Positions 1 to 6,708 of a stretch of 10,990 nucleotides of DNA are shown piece by piece. Made by a program: the position numbers and the translations under genes. Position 1 is the stretch's first letter. The number at the start of each line of letters is the position of its first letter. The notes beneath the pieces were generated by a model. The model was not told where the DNA came from. It made no database searches and was given only the letters and a program-made list of their open reading frames with translations. The DNA comes from JBDNDK01 sp046719185 (GTDB taxonomy: Bacteria; Armatimonadota; UBA5829): contig JBDNDK010000071.1 of assembly GCA_046719185.1 (NCBI GenBank), positions 1 through 10,990 of the forward strand. Direction: 5' to 3'.

Positions 1-904
1 TGGATGTTCTGATAACGATATTTCATCTAAAGCAAAAAATAAGATATCTGTTCCTACTTTTGATAAAGAAAGAGCCTTCAAATTATTAGAACAACAAGTG
101 GAAATAGGTCCTAGATATCCAGGTTCTGCAGGACAAGAACCTATGATACAATTTATGGTTGAAAACCTAAAACCATATTCAGATGAAGTTAAAATTCATA
201 GATTTTCAAAAGATTTGGGTGATATAAAATTGGATATGGCAAATGTAGTTGCTATATTTAACAAAGATGCAAAAAAATGGGTCTTGCTTGCTGCACATTG
301 GGATACAAGGCCTATAGCAGAAATGGAAATAAAACCAGAAAAACAAAAACAACCTATACTTGGTGCTAATGATGGTGCAAGTGGTGTTGCTGTTTTGCTT
401 GAGCTTGCAAGAATGTTCAAGGAACAACCTCCAGAAATAGGTGTTTTTATGATACTTTTTGATGGAGAAGATTATGGACCAACAATAGATAGAATGCTTT
501 TGGGTTCAAAATATTTTGCAAGCAATTTAGATAAATACCTAAGAGTTAATGATGTAAAAATTAATTTAGAGTATGGTATATTGCTTGACATGGTTGGTGA
601 TAAAGATTTAAAGATATATCAAGAAATAGAATCAAAAAAGGCAGCCCCTGATATTGTAGAAAAAGTATGGAATATTGCAAAAGAATTAGGATATGAGAAT
701 ATATTTATACCAGAAACAAAATATTCTATTATGGATGATCATATTCCACTAATCGAAAAGGGTATAAAATGCATAAATATAATTGATTTTGACTATGCAT
801 ATTGGCATACACTGGAAGATACTATAGATAAATGCTCTCCAGATTCATTATTTGTTGTGGGTAATGTAGTTGCTAATGTAATATATAGGGAAAATTCGAA
901 TTGA
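1..904 (+). CDS. Glutaminyl-peptide cyclotransferase-like M28 zinc enzyme, lipoprotein (5' end outside window)
   Basis: Probable type II glutaminyl cyclase (M28 fold), which turns N-terminal glutamine of exported peptides into pyroglutamate. The frame is open from base 2, and its first visible residues, GCSDN, look like the end of a lipobox (Gly at -1, Cys at +1), so the mature protein is probably membrane-anchored outside the cytoplasm. The GTG at 98 is internal, not the start, because conserved sequence (KLLEQQVEIGPRYPGS) runs through it. Counting from that GTG, the zinc-site motifs are AAHWDT (His67, Asp69), GANDGASG (Asp92), FDGEDYG (Glu124, Asp125), LLDMVG (Asp164), DDHIP (213-217) and YWHTLEDT (Trp236, His237). 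From memory of the human enzyme, these match its GATD, DGEE, LLDLIG, DDHIPF and WHT elements, with Asp replacing the second Glu. An M28 aminopeptidase is the alternative. The stop overlaps the next start, so the two are translationally coupled. Confidence 0.8.
   Translation, partial: GCSDNDISSKAKNKISVPTFDKERAFKLLEQQVEIGPRYPGSAGQEPMIQFMVENLKPYSDEVKIHRFSKDLGDIKLDMANVVAIFNKDAKKWVLLAAHWDTRPIAEMEIKPEKQKQPILGANDGASGVAVLLELARMFKEQPPEIGVFMILFDGEDYGPTIDRMLLGSKYFASNLDKYLRVNDVKINLEYGILLDMVGDKDLKIYQEIESKKAAPDIVEKVWNIAKELGYENIFIPETKYSIMDDHIPLIEKGIKCINIIDFDYAYWHTLEDTIDKCSPDSLFVVGNVVANVIYRENSN
887..891 (+). promoter_or_regulatory. Ribosome binding site for the TTG-started PHP gene
   Basis: AGGGA lies inside the end of the M28 gene, 9 bases before TTG 901. 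A stop in the PHP frame at 886-888 leaves TTG 901 as the only usable start ahead of the conserved DYHLHS motif, so this site fixes the start. Confidence 0.5.
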
Positions 905-1722
905 TAGATTATCATTTGCACTCTGAAATATCTGCCGATGCCATAGGTACAATAAAAGAAATATGCCAAAAATGTATTGAACTTGGATTAGAAGAAATAT
1001 GTTTCACTGATCATCTTGATTTTGATCCTTCAGATTTATGTTATGAGTACTATGATTATTCTAGAGCAAAAAAACAAATTGATGAAGCTCAAGATATATT
1101 CCAGAATAAGATATCAATAAAATTTGGGGTGGAAATTGATTATCAAAAGAGACACCACAATCTAATTTTAGATTATTTGCATGATAAACAATTTGATTAT
1201 ATTCTAGGATCAGCACATTATGTTGATGGCATTATAATTGAAGATCACAAAAGATTATTTTCAGAAAAAATAGAAGAAGAAATATATGATAAATATTTTG
1301 ATGTTGTTTATTCAGTTATAGATTCTGGATTATTTGATACCCTAGCCCATTTGGATTTATGCAAAAGATATGGTGTTTTATATTATGGTAATTTCGATTC
1401 AGATAAATATTCTGAAAAAATTAATGATATATTAAAATATTTAATATCTAAAAACATGACTTTGGAAGTTAATTCTTCTGGGCTAAGACAATCACCAAAT
1501 AATACATATCCAGATTACGATATAATAAAATTATATTATGATATTGGTGGTAGAAATATTATTACAGGATCAGATTCGCATTCACCTACAGATGTTGGAA
1601 AAGGAATATTAGAAGCCACAAAGATAATTTATGAAATTGGATTTAAGGAGATTGATACTTTTAATAGTAGAATTAGAAATAAAAGACTACTAGATATGGC
1701 AATTGATAATGCTAATAAATGA
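901..1722 (+). CDS. hisJ: Histidinol-phosphatase, PHP family (HisJ type)
   Basis: Predicted cytoplasmic phosphatase removing phosphate from L-histidinol phosphate, the penultimate step of histidine synthesis. The 273-residue length is normal for HisJ. All PHP metal ligands are visible: DYHLHS (His5, His7), FTDHLD (Asp37, His38), VEIDY (Glu78), GSAHYVDG (His106), LAHLDL (His150) and GSDSHSP (Asp225, His227). The sequence LEVNSSGLRQ (188-197) resembles the SGLR signature of HisJ-type enzymes and favours this call over a DNA polymerase-associated PHP or another phosphoesterase. It starts at TTG 901, overlapping the M28 stop by four bases. No other histidine gene is in view, so the pathway assignment rests on the family alone; a related sugar-phosphate or nucleotide phosphatase activity is possible. 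Confidence 0.8.
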   Translation: MIDYHLHSEISADAIGTIKEICQKCIELGLEEICFTDHLDFDPSDLCYEYYDYSRAKKQIDEAQDIFQNKISIKFGVEIDYQKRHHNLILDYLHDKQFDYILGSAHYVDGIIIEDHKRLFSEKIEEEIYDKYFDVVYSVIDSGLFDTLAHLDLCKRYGVLYYGNFDSDKYSEKINDILKYLISKNMTLEVNSSGLRQSPNNTYPDYDIIKLYYDIGGRNIITGSDSHSPTDVGKGILEATKIIYEIGFKEIDTFNSRIRNKRLLDMAIDNANK

Positions 1723-2182
1723 AATTTTTAGAGATAATAAGCCAATTGAATATGAAAAACAAAGAAGATGGTTCAATATATTTGCAATGATGGCTTGTGC
1801 TATAGTAGTTACTCCATTTTTGATTGTTACTTATAAAATTGGAATTGCTTTTATATTAAATCCTCAATTGTTCATTGATTACAGTGCAAAACTATTGAAA
1901 TCTTTCATATTTTCATTTGGATTTAGTATAGCTTTAATATGTTCTGTTATAACATTAATATCAAAATCTGAAAAATATAAAGTAATAGGAACAGCTGGAA
2001 CAATATTTGGTTTTACACAGATAATTTATGTTGTATTGATATCATTAATTACAAATGCCAAATCTATTAAAAATTTAACTTTTTTATTTCTAATCTCATT
2101 TCCATTTTTACTTACCATAATTTCATTTGTTTTATTATTTAGACATTCATCAAAATATAAAAAGAAAAAGATTAGCTTTTAA
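1709..2182 (+). CDS. Small four-helix membrane protein, function unknown
   Basis: A 157-residue hydrophobic protein that I do not recognise. After a short charged N-terminus (EKQRRW, about 16-21) there are four likely membrane helices near residues 23-50, 63-85, 92-115 and 123-144, and a lysine-rich tail (KYKKKK, 149-154) that should sit in the cytoplasm. I chose ATG 1709; TTG 1703 is also possible, and neither has a strong ribosome binding site, which fits translational coupling to the upstream PHP gene that it overlaps by 14 bases. Its 3' end overlaps the convergent ridA by 11 bases. Lipid or small-solute transport, or a membrane accessory role, cannot be told apart from sequence alone. Confidence 0.7.
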   Translation: MLINEIFRDNKPIEYEKQRRWFNIFAMMACAIVVTPFLIVTYKIGIAFILNPQLFIDYSAKLLKSFIFSFGFSIALICSVITLISKSEKYKVIGTAGTIFGFTQIIYVVLISLITNAKSIKNLTFLFLISFPFLLTIISFVLLFRHSSKYKKKKISF

Positions 2183-2558
2183 GTGCAGCAATTGCTTCTA
2201 TTTCAATTTTAGCACCTTTTGGCAAAGCAGATACCTGGACGGTTGATCTTGCAGGAAAGTTTCCTTCACTAAAATAGCTTCCATATGCAATATTTACTCT
2301 TTGGAATTCTTTTAGATCTATCATATATATTGTTGTTTTAACCACATCATCAAATGTAAGACCTTCTTCATCCAAAATTGCTTTTATATTTTTCATTATT
2401 TGATGAGTTTGAGCTACAGCATCTGTTGCTTCCATTTGACAAGTCTCTGGAGTGATTGCAAGCTGACCAGACACAAACAAAAACCCATTCGCTTTAATTG
2501 CTTGTGAGTATGGACCAATTGCTTCAGGTGCATTTTTTGTTGATACAATTTCTTTCAT
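2172..2558 (-). CDS. ridA: RidA family enamine/imine deaminase
   Basis: Cytoplasmic enzyme that hydrolyses reactive 2-aminoacrylate and other enamines or imines made by PLP enzymes such as threonine dehydratase, releasing ammonia and the 2-keto acid. The 128 residues are the usual RidA length and normally trimerise. Signatures: APEAIGPYSQAI (10-21, with Tyr17), LFVSGQ (Ser30), PARSTVQV with the substrate-carboxylate Arg104, and KIEIEAIA with Glu119, matching Arg105 and Glu120 of E. coli RidA as I recall them. The start is the ATG at 2558, preceded by GGAG seven bases upstream; an in-frame extension to 2621 has no homology and no ribosome site. It follows the small membrane protein gene by 22 bases on the same strand, so they are probably co-transcribed. 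Confidence 0.93.
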   Translation of the reverse strand: MKEIVSTKNAPEAIGPYSQAIKANGFLFVSGQLAITPETCQMEATDAVAQTHQIMKNIKAILDEEGLTFDDVVKTTIYMIDLKEFQRVNIAYGSYFSEGNFPARSTVQVSALPKGAKIEIEAIAALKS

Positions 2559-2580
2559 TAATAATCTCCAATGAATATTT

Positions 2581-2901
2581 TTACTTATATTTATTTTTGC
2601 TAAACCCAGCCAGTATAGCAATATAAGTTATCATAAAAATTAATGTTGTATAACCAATTCTAACATTTAATGTTTGATAATTTCTGAATACAATGGTGAC
2701 ACAAGCTTGAGAAAAAGTTGATAAACTTGCTAGAAAAAACACTACAGAGAATATTAAAAATATTATTCTCTTTGGAACAACTGCTTTAATATCATATTGC
2801 TGCTGTGCATAATATGCATGAACACCAAGTATTGTTGTTATTATGAATGCAATAATTAATCTGAATGCTTGCATCCAATCTGAAACATGAAAATTATCCA
2901 T
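2581..2901 (-). CDS. Small three-helix membrane protein, function unknown
   Basis: A 106-residue unrecognised membrane protein. The N-terminus (MDNFHVSDWMQAFR) is amphipathic, followed by three likely helices near residues 14-32, 45-68 and 83-100, joined by short basic or polar loops (VPKR, FRNYQ). The C-terminus SKNKYK is basic. I chose ATG 2901 because TGGAAA lies about seven bases upstream; ATG 2913 (four residues longer) is an alternative, and a TTG at 2961 is unlikely. It is the first gene of a probable two-gene unit with ridA and is divergent from the gene at 3052. Nothing links it biochemically to RidA other than position. Confidence 0.65.
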   Translation of the reverse strand: MDNFHVSDWMQAFRLIIAFIITTILGVHAYYAQQQYDIKAVVPKRIIFLIFSVVFFLASLSTFSQACVTIVFRNYQTLNVRIGYTTLIFMITYIAILAGFSKNKYK

Positions 2902-3001
2902 TTTTATTTCCATACTGAATATTATCTTTATAAGTTTATGAATTCTAACATGCGTTATCAATTCCCTACAATAATTTATTATATTATATAATATTTCCAG
3001 A

Positions 3002-3029
3002 TTGACATGTATATTGAATGGGATATAAC
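3002..3029 (+). promoter_or_regulatory. Sigma-70 type promoter for the 3052 membrane protein / MBL unit
   Basis: A perfect -35 hexamer TTGACA (3002-3007), a 16-base spacer, and -10 TATAAC (3024-3029, five of six consensus bases) lie just upstream of the gene at 3052. Transcription would begin near 3036, right before the TGAGG ribosome site (3037-3041), giving a very short leader. This is the clearest promoter in the window. Confidence 0.6.
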
Positions 3030-3051
3030 ATGGTTATGAGGTATTAATACT

Positions 3052-3279
3052 ATGTTTTCTTTTTTACAAATATCTATATTTCTCCTATCTATAGCATTTA
3101 TTGTAATTCTTTTTATTCACACTATTAAGCACGCTCAATCTCTTTCCAAAAAAATTGATGAATATCACAAAGAACAAGATGATAAGAAAAATAAACCTGG
3201 ACCGATAAATCCTTATGATGATATGGCATCTATTTATAATGGAAATCAATCTAATATTAATAAAATGGATTTAAATTAA
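3052..3279 (+). CDS. 75-residue single-pass membrane protein, function unknown
   Basis: One N-terminal membrane helix (about residues 4-24, with no positive residue before it) is followed by a basic stretch and a polar tail of about 50 residues (KKIDEYHKEQDDKKNKPGP, then NPYDDMASIYNG). Helix plus charged, probably coiled segment looks like a small membrane-anchored scaffold or regulator; it is not cleaved like a lipoprotein. The start ATG is supported by TGAGG at 3037-3041 with a 10-base spacer and by a good promoter. Its stop is only six bases before the MBL-fold gene, which has no strong ribosome site of its own, so the two are likely coupled. I do not recognise a family. Confidence 0.65.
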   Translation: MFSFLQISIFLLSIAFIVILFIHTIKHAQSLSKKIDEYHKEQDDKKNKPGPINPYDDMASIYNGNQSNINKMDLN

Positions 3280-3285
3280 AAATAA

Positions 3286-4047
3286 ATGAATATAACATTT
3301 CTTGGCACAGGAACATCACATGGAATACCAGTGATTGGTTGTTGCTGTAATGTTTGCACATCAAGCAACCCTAAAAACAATAGAAATAGGTGTTCATTGT
3401 TAATTGAAAATGGTTATAAAAATATTATAATTGACACACCTCCAGAATTTAGAATACAAGCAGTTAGATTTAATATAAACAAGGCAGATGCTATTCTTCT
3501 CACACATTCACATGCTGATCATATTTTTGGTCTGGATGATGTAAGAAGATTTAATGAAATACAAAATGGAAGCATAACTGTGTATGGTTCAGAAGAAACC
3601 TTGCACACAGTGAAGAGAGTATTTGAATATGTTTTTGTGCCAACTCAAATTGGTGGTGGAAAACCTAAGCTTAATTTGAAAGTAATTGACAAAAATTTTG
3701 AGTGCTGTGGTGAAAATATAATTCCAATACCTGTAAAGCATGGCAAAGTAGATGTTTTAGGATATAGAATTAAAGATTTTGCATATGTAACAGATTGCAA
3801 CTACATACCAGGTAAATCAATGGATTTGCTTAAGGATTTAGATACAATTGTTCTTGGAGTTGTAAGAAGAAAGAAACATACAACACACTTTAGTGTAATG
3901 GAAGCTCTTGATGTGATAAAAGATCTAAAACCTAAAAGAGCATATTTTACTCATCTTTCTCACAAACTAGAGCATTGCGAACTTGATTTAGAGTTGCCAC
4001 AACATATAAGTCCGGCTTATGATGGACTACGATTAGGTTTTGATTAA
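3286..4047 (+). CDS. PhnP-like metallo-beta-lactamase-fold phosphodiesterase
   Basis: A 253-residue cytoplasmic MBL-fold hydrolase of the PhnP/COG1235 group, dimetal enzymes acting on phosphodiesters (PhnP itself opens cyclic ribose phosphates). Visible elements: TGTSHGIPVIGCCCNVC, whose Cys19, Cys21 and Cys24 match the structural zinc CxCxxC of PhnP; the HxHxDH motif THSHADH (His74, His76, Asp78, His79); His152 (KHGK); Asp170 (YVTDC); HTTHFSV (198-204); and THLSH (His223, His226), His226 being the expected fourth structural-zinc ligand; the end is YDGLRLGFD. No phosphonate (C-P lyase) genes are nearby, so a role other than phosphonate breakdown is likely, perhaps cyclic nucleotide or RNA-derived phosphodiester hydrolysis. 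The substrate cannot be read from the sequence. Confidence 0.85.
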   Translation: MNITFLGTGTSHGIPVIGCCCNVCTSSNPKNNRNRCSLLIENGYKNIIIDTPPEFRIQAVRFNINKADAILLTHSHADHIFGLDDVRRFNEIQNGSITVYGSEETLHTVKRVFEYVFVPTQIGGGKPKLNLKVIDKNFECCGENIIPIPVKHGKVDVLGYRIKDFAYVTDCNYIPGKSMDLLKDLDTIVLGVVRRKKHTTHFSVMEALDVIKDLKPKRAYFTHLSHKLEHCELDLELPQHISPAYDGLRLGFD

Positions 4048-4068
4048 TTGGAACCTAGATATTCCAAT
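4047..4068 (+). repeat. Small perfect hairpin between the MBL-fold gene and htpX
   Basis: ATTGGAA (4047-4053) and TTCCAAT (4062-4068) are perfect 7-base inverted arms around an 8-base loop, starting at the last base of the MBL-fold stop codon. There is no clean T-tract after it (ATTCGTATTATT), so it could be a weak terminator, an mRNA-stabilising hairpin or an operator for htpX. The inverted repeat is certain; its function is not. Confidence 0.4.
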
Positions 4069-4097
4069 ATTCGTATTATTACTTGCAATTATTGGAT

Positions 4098-4103
4098 GGA
4101 GGA
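4098..4103 (+). promoter_or_regulatory. Strong ribosome binding site deciding the htpX start
   Basis: GGAGGA sits six bases before ATG 4110 and selects that codon over the in-frame TTG at 4083. Confidence 0.8.
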
Positions 4104-4109
4104 TTGAAT

Positions 4110-4955
4110 ATGAATTGGCTTAAAACTATGTTCCTTATGGGTTTTTTGACAATAATAGTGGTTTTGATTGGTGACTATCTTGGTGGCCAAGATGGTATGA
4201 TAATTGCATTTGGAATTGCACTAATTATGAACTTTGGAAATTATTGGTTTAGTGATAAGATTGTTCTTGCAATGTATAGAGCACAGCCTGTTGATGAAAG
4301 ATCTTATCCAAGACTTATATCAATGGTAAGAAATCTTGCACATAGTGCAGGTCTGCCTATGCCTAAAGTGTATATTATGCCTGACCCACAGCCAAATGCT
4401 TTTGCAACTGGAAGAAATCCTTCAAATGCAGCAATTGCAGTTACTGAAGGTATATTGAGAATATTAAATGAAGATGAGCTTGAAGGTGTCATTGCCCATG
4501 AGCTTGCACATGTAAAAAATAGAGACATGCTTATTGGAACAATTGCTGCAACAATGGCTGGTGCTATAATGATGCTTGGTAGAATGGCATTACTTTTTGG
4601 TGGCGGAAGAAATAATGACAGAGATGGTCATCCAATAGCGGCACTATTAGTTGTGATATTAGGACCAATTGCTGCACTTTTGATTCAAATGGCAATCTCA
4701 AGACAAAGAGAGTTTGGTGCTGATGAAACTGGTGCACAAATTTGTGGTAAACCTTTATCTCTTGCAAATGCATTAAAGAAACTAGAGAGAGGTGCTCTAG
4801 CTTTTCCAATGGATGCAAATCCGGCTACATCACATATGTTTATTGTTAATCCTTTCTCTGCTGAAACACTATCAAGATTATTTAGTACTCATCCTCCAAT
4901 TCCTAAAAGAGTGGAAAAATTAGAAAAAATGATGGCAAACCCTTATCAAAGATAA
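4110..4955 (+). CDS. htpX: HtpX, membrane zinc protease (M48)
   Basis: Inner-membrane metalloprotease that degrades misfolded or damaged membrane proteins alongside FtsH, with its active site in the cytoplasm. The length of 281 residues is typical. Membrane helices lie near 5-24 and 29-45, then about 142-165 and 176-196. Zinc site: VIAHELAHVKNRD, with His130, Glu131 and His134, and third ligand Glu201 in SRQREFGAD, the HtpX hallmark. PDPQPNAFATGRNPSNAAIAV (91-111) and FSTHPPIPKRVEKLEKM (258-274) are further family blocks. The start is ATG 4110, directly after GGAGGA. It may be transcribed from the promoter at 3002 or from one of its own; heat or envelope-stress control is usual for the family but no heat-shock operator is visible. 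Confidence 0.95.
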   Translation: MNWLKTMFLMGFLTIIVVLIGDYLGGQDGMIIAFGIALIMNFGNYWFSDKIVLAMYRAQPVDERSYPRLISMVRNLAHSAGLPMPKVYIMPDPQPNAFATGRNPSNAAIAVTEGILRILNEDELEGVIAHELAHVKNRDMLIGTIAATMAGAIMMLGRMALLFGGGRNNDRDGHPIAALLVVILGPIAALLIQMAISRQREFGADETGAQICGKPLSLANALKKLERGALAFPMDANPATSHMFIVNPFSAETLSRLFSTHPPIPKRVEKLEKMMANPYQR

Positions 4956-4956
4956 C

Positions 4957-4983
4957 CAATAAAATAAAGAGTGATATTTATTG
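4957..4983. terminator. Possible weak bidirectional terminator between htpX and CPBP gene
   Basis: The 36-base gap between the convergent stops holds CAATAAA (4957-4963) and TTTATTG (4977-4983), a 7-base inverted repeat extendable with one bulged A. It has no G+C-rich stem and no true T-tract, so this is a weak call based mostly on position. Confidence 0.2.
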
Positions 4984-4991
4984 ATTCATAT

Positions 4992-5849
4992 TTATAAAAA
5001 TGAAACTGTTGAAAATATTGCTGCACTAGCTATTGCAAGAGCAACAGTACCAAAATAACCTGAGTCAAAAGAATACATACCACCAGTTAGCCATTCTGGT
5101 CCAGATACTTCGCTTTCAACAATTCCTTTGTCATAGGATTCTCCTGAAAAAGGTAACCCTAAAAGTGGACCTGAAGCAACATTCCAGCCAAAATGCAATC
5201 CAATTGGAAGCCATAATGATCCTGTATGTAATCTGCACATTGCTAGTAATACACCAAATACAAAAGCATTAAATATAAATATTCCATTTGTGTCTTTTTG
5301 CCTTAATTTGTGTGCAATAGCAAATATTAATGATGATCCAAAAACACCAATTTCAATACCAACATATTCATTAAGTAGAGATAATATATATCCCCTAAAT
5401 ATTATTTCTTCAAATACTGCTGCTGTGAAAAAATCAATTATACCACCTAGAAATAAAGGGAAACAGGAAATACAATCATTTGATAACATAGATCTACGTG
5501 ATTTTATATATCCAAGAGATAGACCTGCTAGATAGATTATAACTAGGCAGAATAATCCAATTCCAGCCCCTATGCTTAGAAGAGTTGTAGAATTAATATC
5601 ATACTTTAATCCAAGATATTCAAGAGATTTGTGATCAATTAGATGAATGAATACATAAGTTATTGCAAGTGCTGAACAAAGTGGTATTATAGCTACAAAA
5701 CTACTTAGAAATGTTCTAGTTATTGTGGACATTTCTTTAGCTTGTAGTGATTTGTTTATATTCCAATATGCCCTGTGTGTAATCTCTAAGGCAAATCCAA
5801 CGCATATTAAATATGCAGCTAGTTTGCCAAACATCTCAAATAGAGTCAT
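4992..5849 (-). CDS. CPBP family intramembrane glutamic protease
   Basis: A 285-residue polytopic protein of the CPBP (CaaX protease and bacteriocin-processing; Abi) family. All three motifs are present: FEEIIFRGY with Glu147, Glu148 and Arg152; FxxxH as FAIAH (Phe176, His180); and HFGWN (His219, Asn223). About eight hydrophobic segments are seen, for example 8-24, 47-70, 90-113, 130-145, 165-180, 190-206 and 266-284. The C-terminal block WLTGGMYSFDSGYFGT (253-268) is typical of a CPBP subfamily in free-living bacteria with no CaaX substrates. Catalysis is expected, but the role may be bacteriocin immunity, peptide processing or membrane protein quality control. Start ATG 5849 has GGATGGA just upstream. 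It lies downstream of, and in the same direction as, the lipoprotein gene, with a 117-base gap and a possible own promoter. Confidence 0.88.
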   Translation of the reverse strand: MTLFEMFGKLAAYLICVGFALEITHRAYWNINKSLQAKEMSTITRTFLSSFVAIIPLCSALAITYVFIHLIDHKSLEYLGLKYDINSTTLLSIGAGIGLFCLVIIYLAGLSLGYIKSRRSMLSNDCISCFPLFLGGIIDFFTAAVFEEIIFRGYILSLLNEYVGIEIGVFGSSLIFAIAHKLRQKDTNGIFIFNAFVFGVLLAMCRLHTGSLWLPIGLHFGWNVASGPLLGLPFSGESYDKGIVESEVSGPEWLTGGMYSFDSGYFGTVALAIASAAIFSTVSFL

Positions 5850-5875
5850 TTATCCATCCAATTTAAGAATGTGAA

Positions 5876-5903
5876 TTTATATAGTGCTGATACACATCCT
5901 CAA
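5876..5903 (-). promoter_or_regulatory. Candidate promoter of the CPBP gene
   Basis: Read on the minus strand: TTGAGG (5903-5898), a 16-base spacer, then TATAAA (5881-5876), with the start codon about 27 bases on. The -10 matches five of six consensus bases; the -35 matches four. Confidence 0.4.
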
Positions 5904-5966
5904 TAACTCTATTCCATTTTATATCAATCATCACACAGTTAATATTTTTGTAGAAAATACCAGTTT

Positions 5967-6548
5967 TTATTCTCCATCATCACCTTGATAAGGGACTATG
6001 CTTCTTGACGGTCTAGATGAAGGTGCGGAAACAGGTCTTCTTGTAGGTTGTTGTCTTTGTGGTTCAGTTTTTTCCTCACCACTACCTTTGGGAGCAATAA
6101 ATGGAAAATCATTTAAATCATCAGTCTTTTTTTGTTTTGGAGCTTGTCTTGGTGCCTCATCTTTTGCTCTATACACTCTAAATGTACTTTTCCATTCAGA
6201 TGGAGTATATGCACCTTGGGTCATGGCTTCGGGTACAATAGTTTTATAGATTTTTCCATCAGAATCTTCATATTCAAACTGAAGATATCTTACTCCAGAT
6301 CTATTTATCACAGTTACTTCAGATGATAAAGACAAATCTGAAAATTCAATTTTTTTATTAGGATCAAATGATGACTCATTTGTTTGATTATTAACATCAT
6401 TATTATTTTCTGAATCAGTCATGTTTTGTGTAGGTGGAAGATTTGGTGATTGTGTTTGCTGATTTTTATTATTACAGCCAGTTATAATTATTAAACTAAT
6501 AAGCAAAATAAATATGCAGGATAACCTGTATATGCTTTTTAATTTCAT
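5967..6548 (-). CDS. Lipoprotein with long Pro/Arg/Gln-rich tail, function unknown
   Basis: A 193-residue lipoprotein. The start is ATG 6548, chosen because GGAGG lies eight bases upstream and a signal peptide follows at once: basic MKLKSIYR, a hydrophobic run, and lipobox IITG before Cys25. After the Cys comes an Asn/Gln/Ser-rich linker (about 26-70), then a small probably beta-rich domain (about 72-135, including TVINRSGVRYLQFEYEDSDG and the segment ending STFRVYRAKDE), then a low-complexity tail (about 136-193) rich in Pro, Arg, Gln and Lys that ends acidic (GDDGE). An anchored small domain with a long disordered basic tail suggests contact with peptidoglycan, surface polymer or a partner protein; this is inference. 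I do not recognise the family. It is divergent from the secreted M48 protease gene and could share its control region. Confidence 0.75.
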   Translation of the reverse strand: MKLKSIYRLSCIFILLISLIIITGCNNKNQQTQSPNLPPTQNMTDSENNNDVNNQTNESSFDPNKKIEFSDLSLSSEVTVINRSGVRYLQFEYEDSDGKIYKTIVPEAMTQGAYTPSEWKSTFRVYRAKDEAPRQAPKQKKTDDLNDFPFIAPKGSGEEKTEPQRQQPTRRPVSAPSSRPSRSIVPYQGDDGE

Positions 6549-6556
6549 AATGATTG

Positions 6557-6561
6557 CCTCC
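6557..6561 (-). promoter_or_regulatory. Ribosome binding site deciding the lipoprotein start
   Basis: On the minus strand GGAGG lies eight bases before ATG 6548. It rules out the longer open frame reaching 6656, whose extra residues would precede and spoil the signal peptide. Confidence 0.75.
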
Positions 6562-6603
6562 AAAGATAGGAAGAAAATTAATATAACTCCGTCTTTATAT
6601 AAA

Positions 6604-6633
6604 ATTATACGGCAAATTATATGCCTAATACAA
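6604..6633 (-). promoter_or_regulatory. Candidate promoter for the lipoprotein gene
   Basis: Minus strand: a perfect -10 TATAAT (6609-6604) with a poor -35 TTGTAT (6633-6628) at 18 bases. A second TATAAT (6621-6616) lies within GGCA/TGCC arms (6611-6625), which could be a small operator. The 5' leader would be about 50 bases. Confidence 0.3.
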
Positions 6634-6704
6634 TATATTTTTGTAAACTGCCACATGTTATAAGGAAAACTATTTTTATATACTTTTATTATTACAATAG
6701 AGAA

Positions 6705-6708
6705 AGGA
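6705..6708 (+). promoter_or_regulatory. Ribosome binding site for the M48 protease gene
   Basis: AGGA lies seven bases before ATG 6716 but only one base before ATG 6710, so it favours the second of three clustered in-frame ATGs (6710, 6716, 6722). Confidence 0.5.

Noticed and set aside
98..904. M28 gene beginning at GTG 98
   Set aside because: The frame is open to the left edge and conserved residues plus a lipobox-like GC lie before it, so GTG 98 is an internal Val codon.
2914..3000. Minus-strand promoter for the small membrane protein and ridA
   Set aside because: Possible -10 boxes such as TAGAAT exist, but no acceptable -35 at 16-18 bases; AT-rich DNA makes such matches common.
5033..5535. 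Open frames on the plus strand within the CPBP gene
   Set aside because: They are antisense to a gene with all three CPBP motifs, and their translations show no domain or ribosome site.
6641..6698. Plus-strand promoter for the M48 gene
   Set aside because: TATACT (6679-6684) and TACAAT (6693-6698) resemble -10 boxes but neither has a fitting -35, and the second would start transcription inside the ribosome site.
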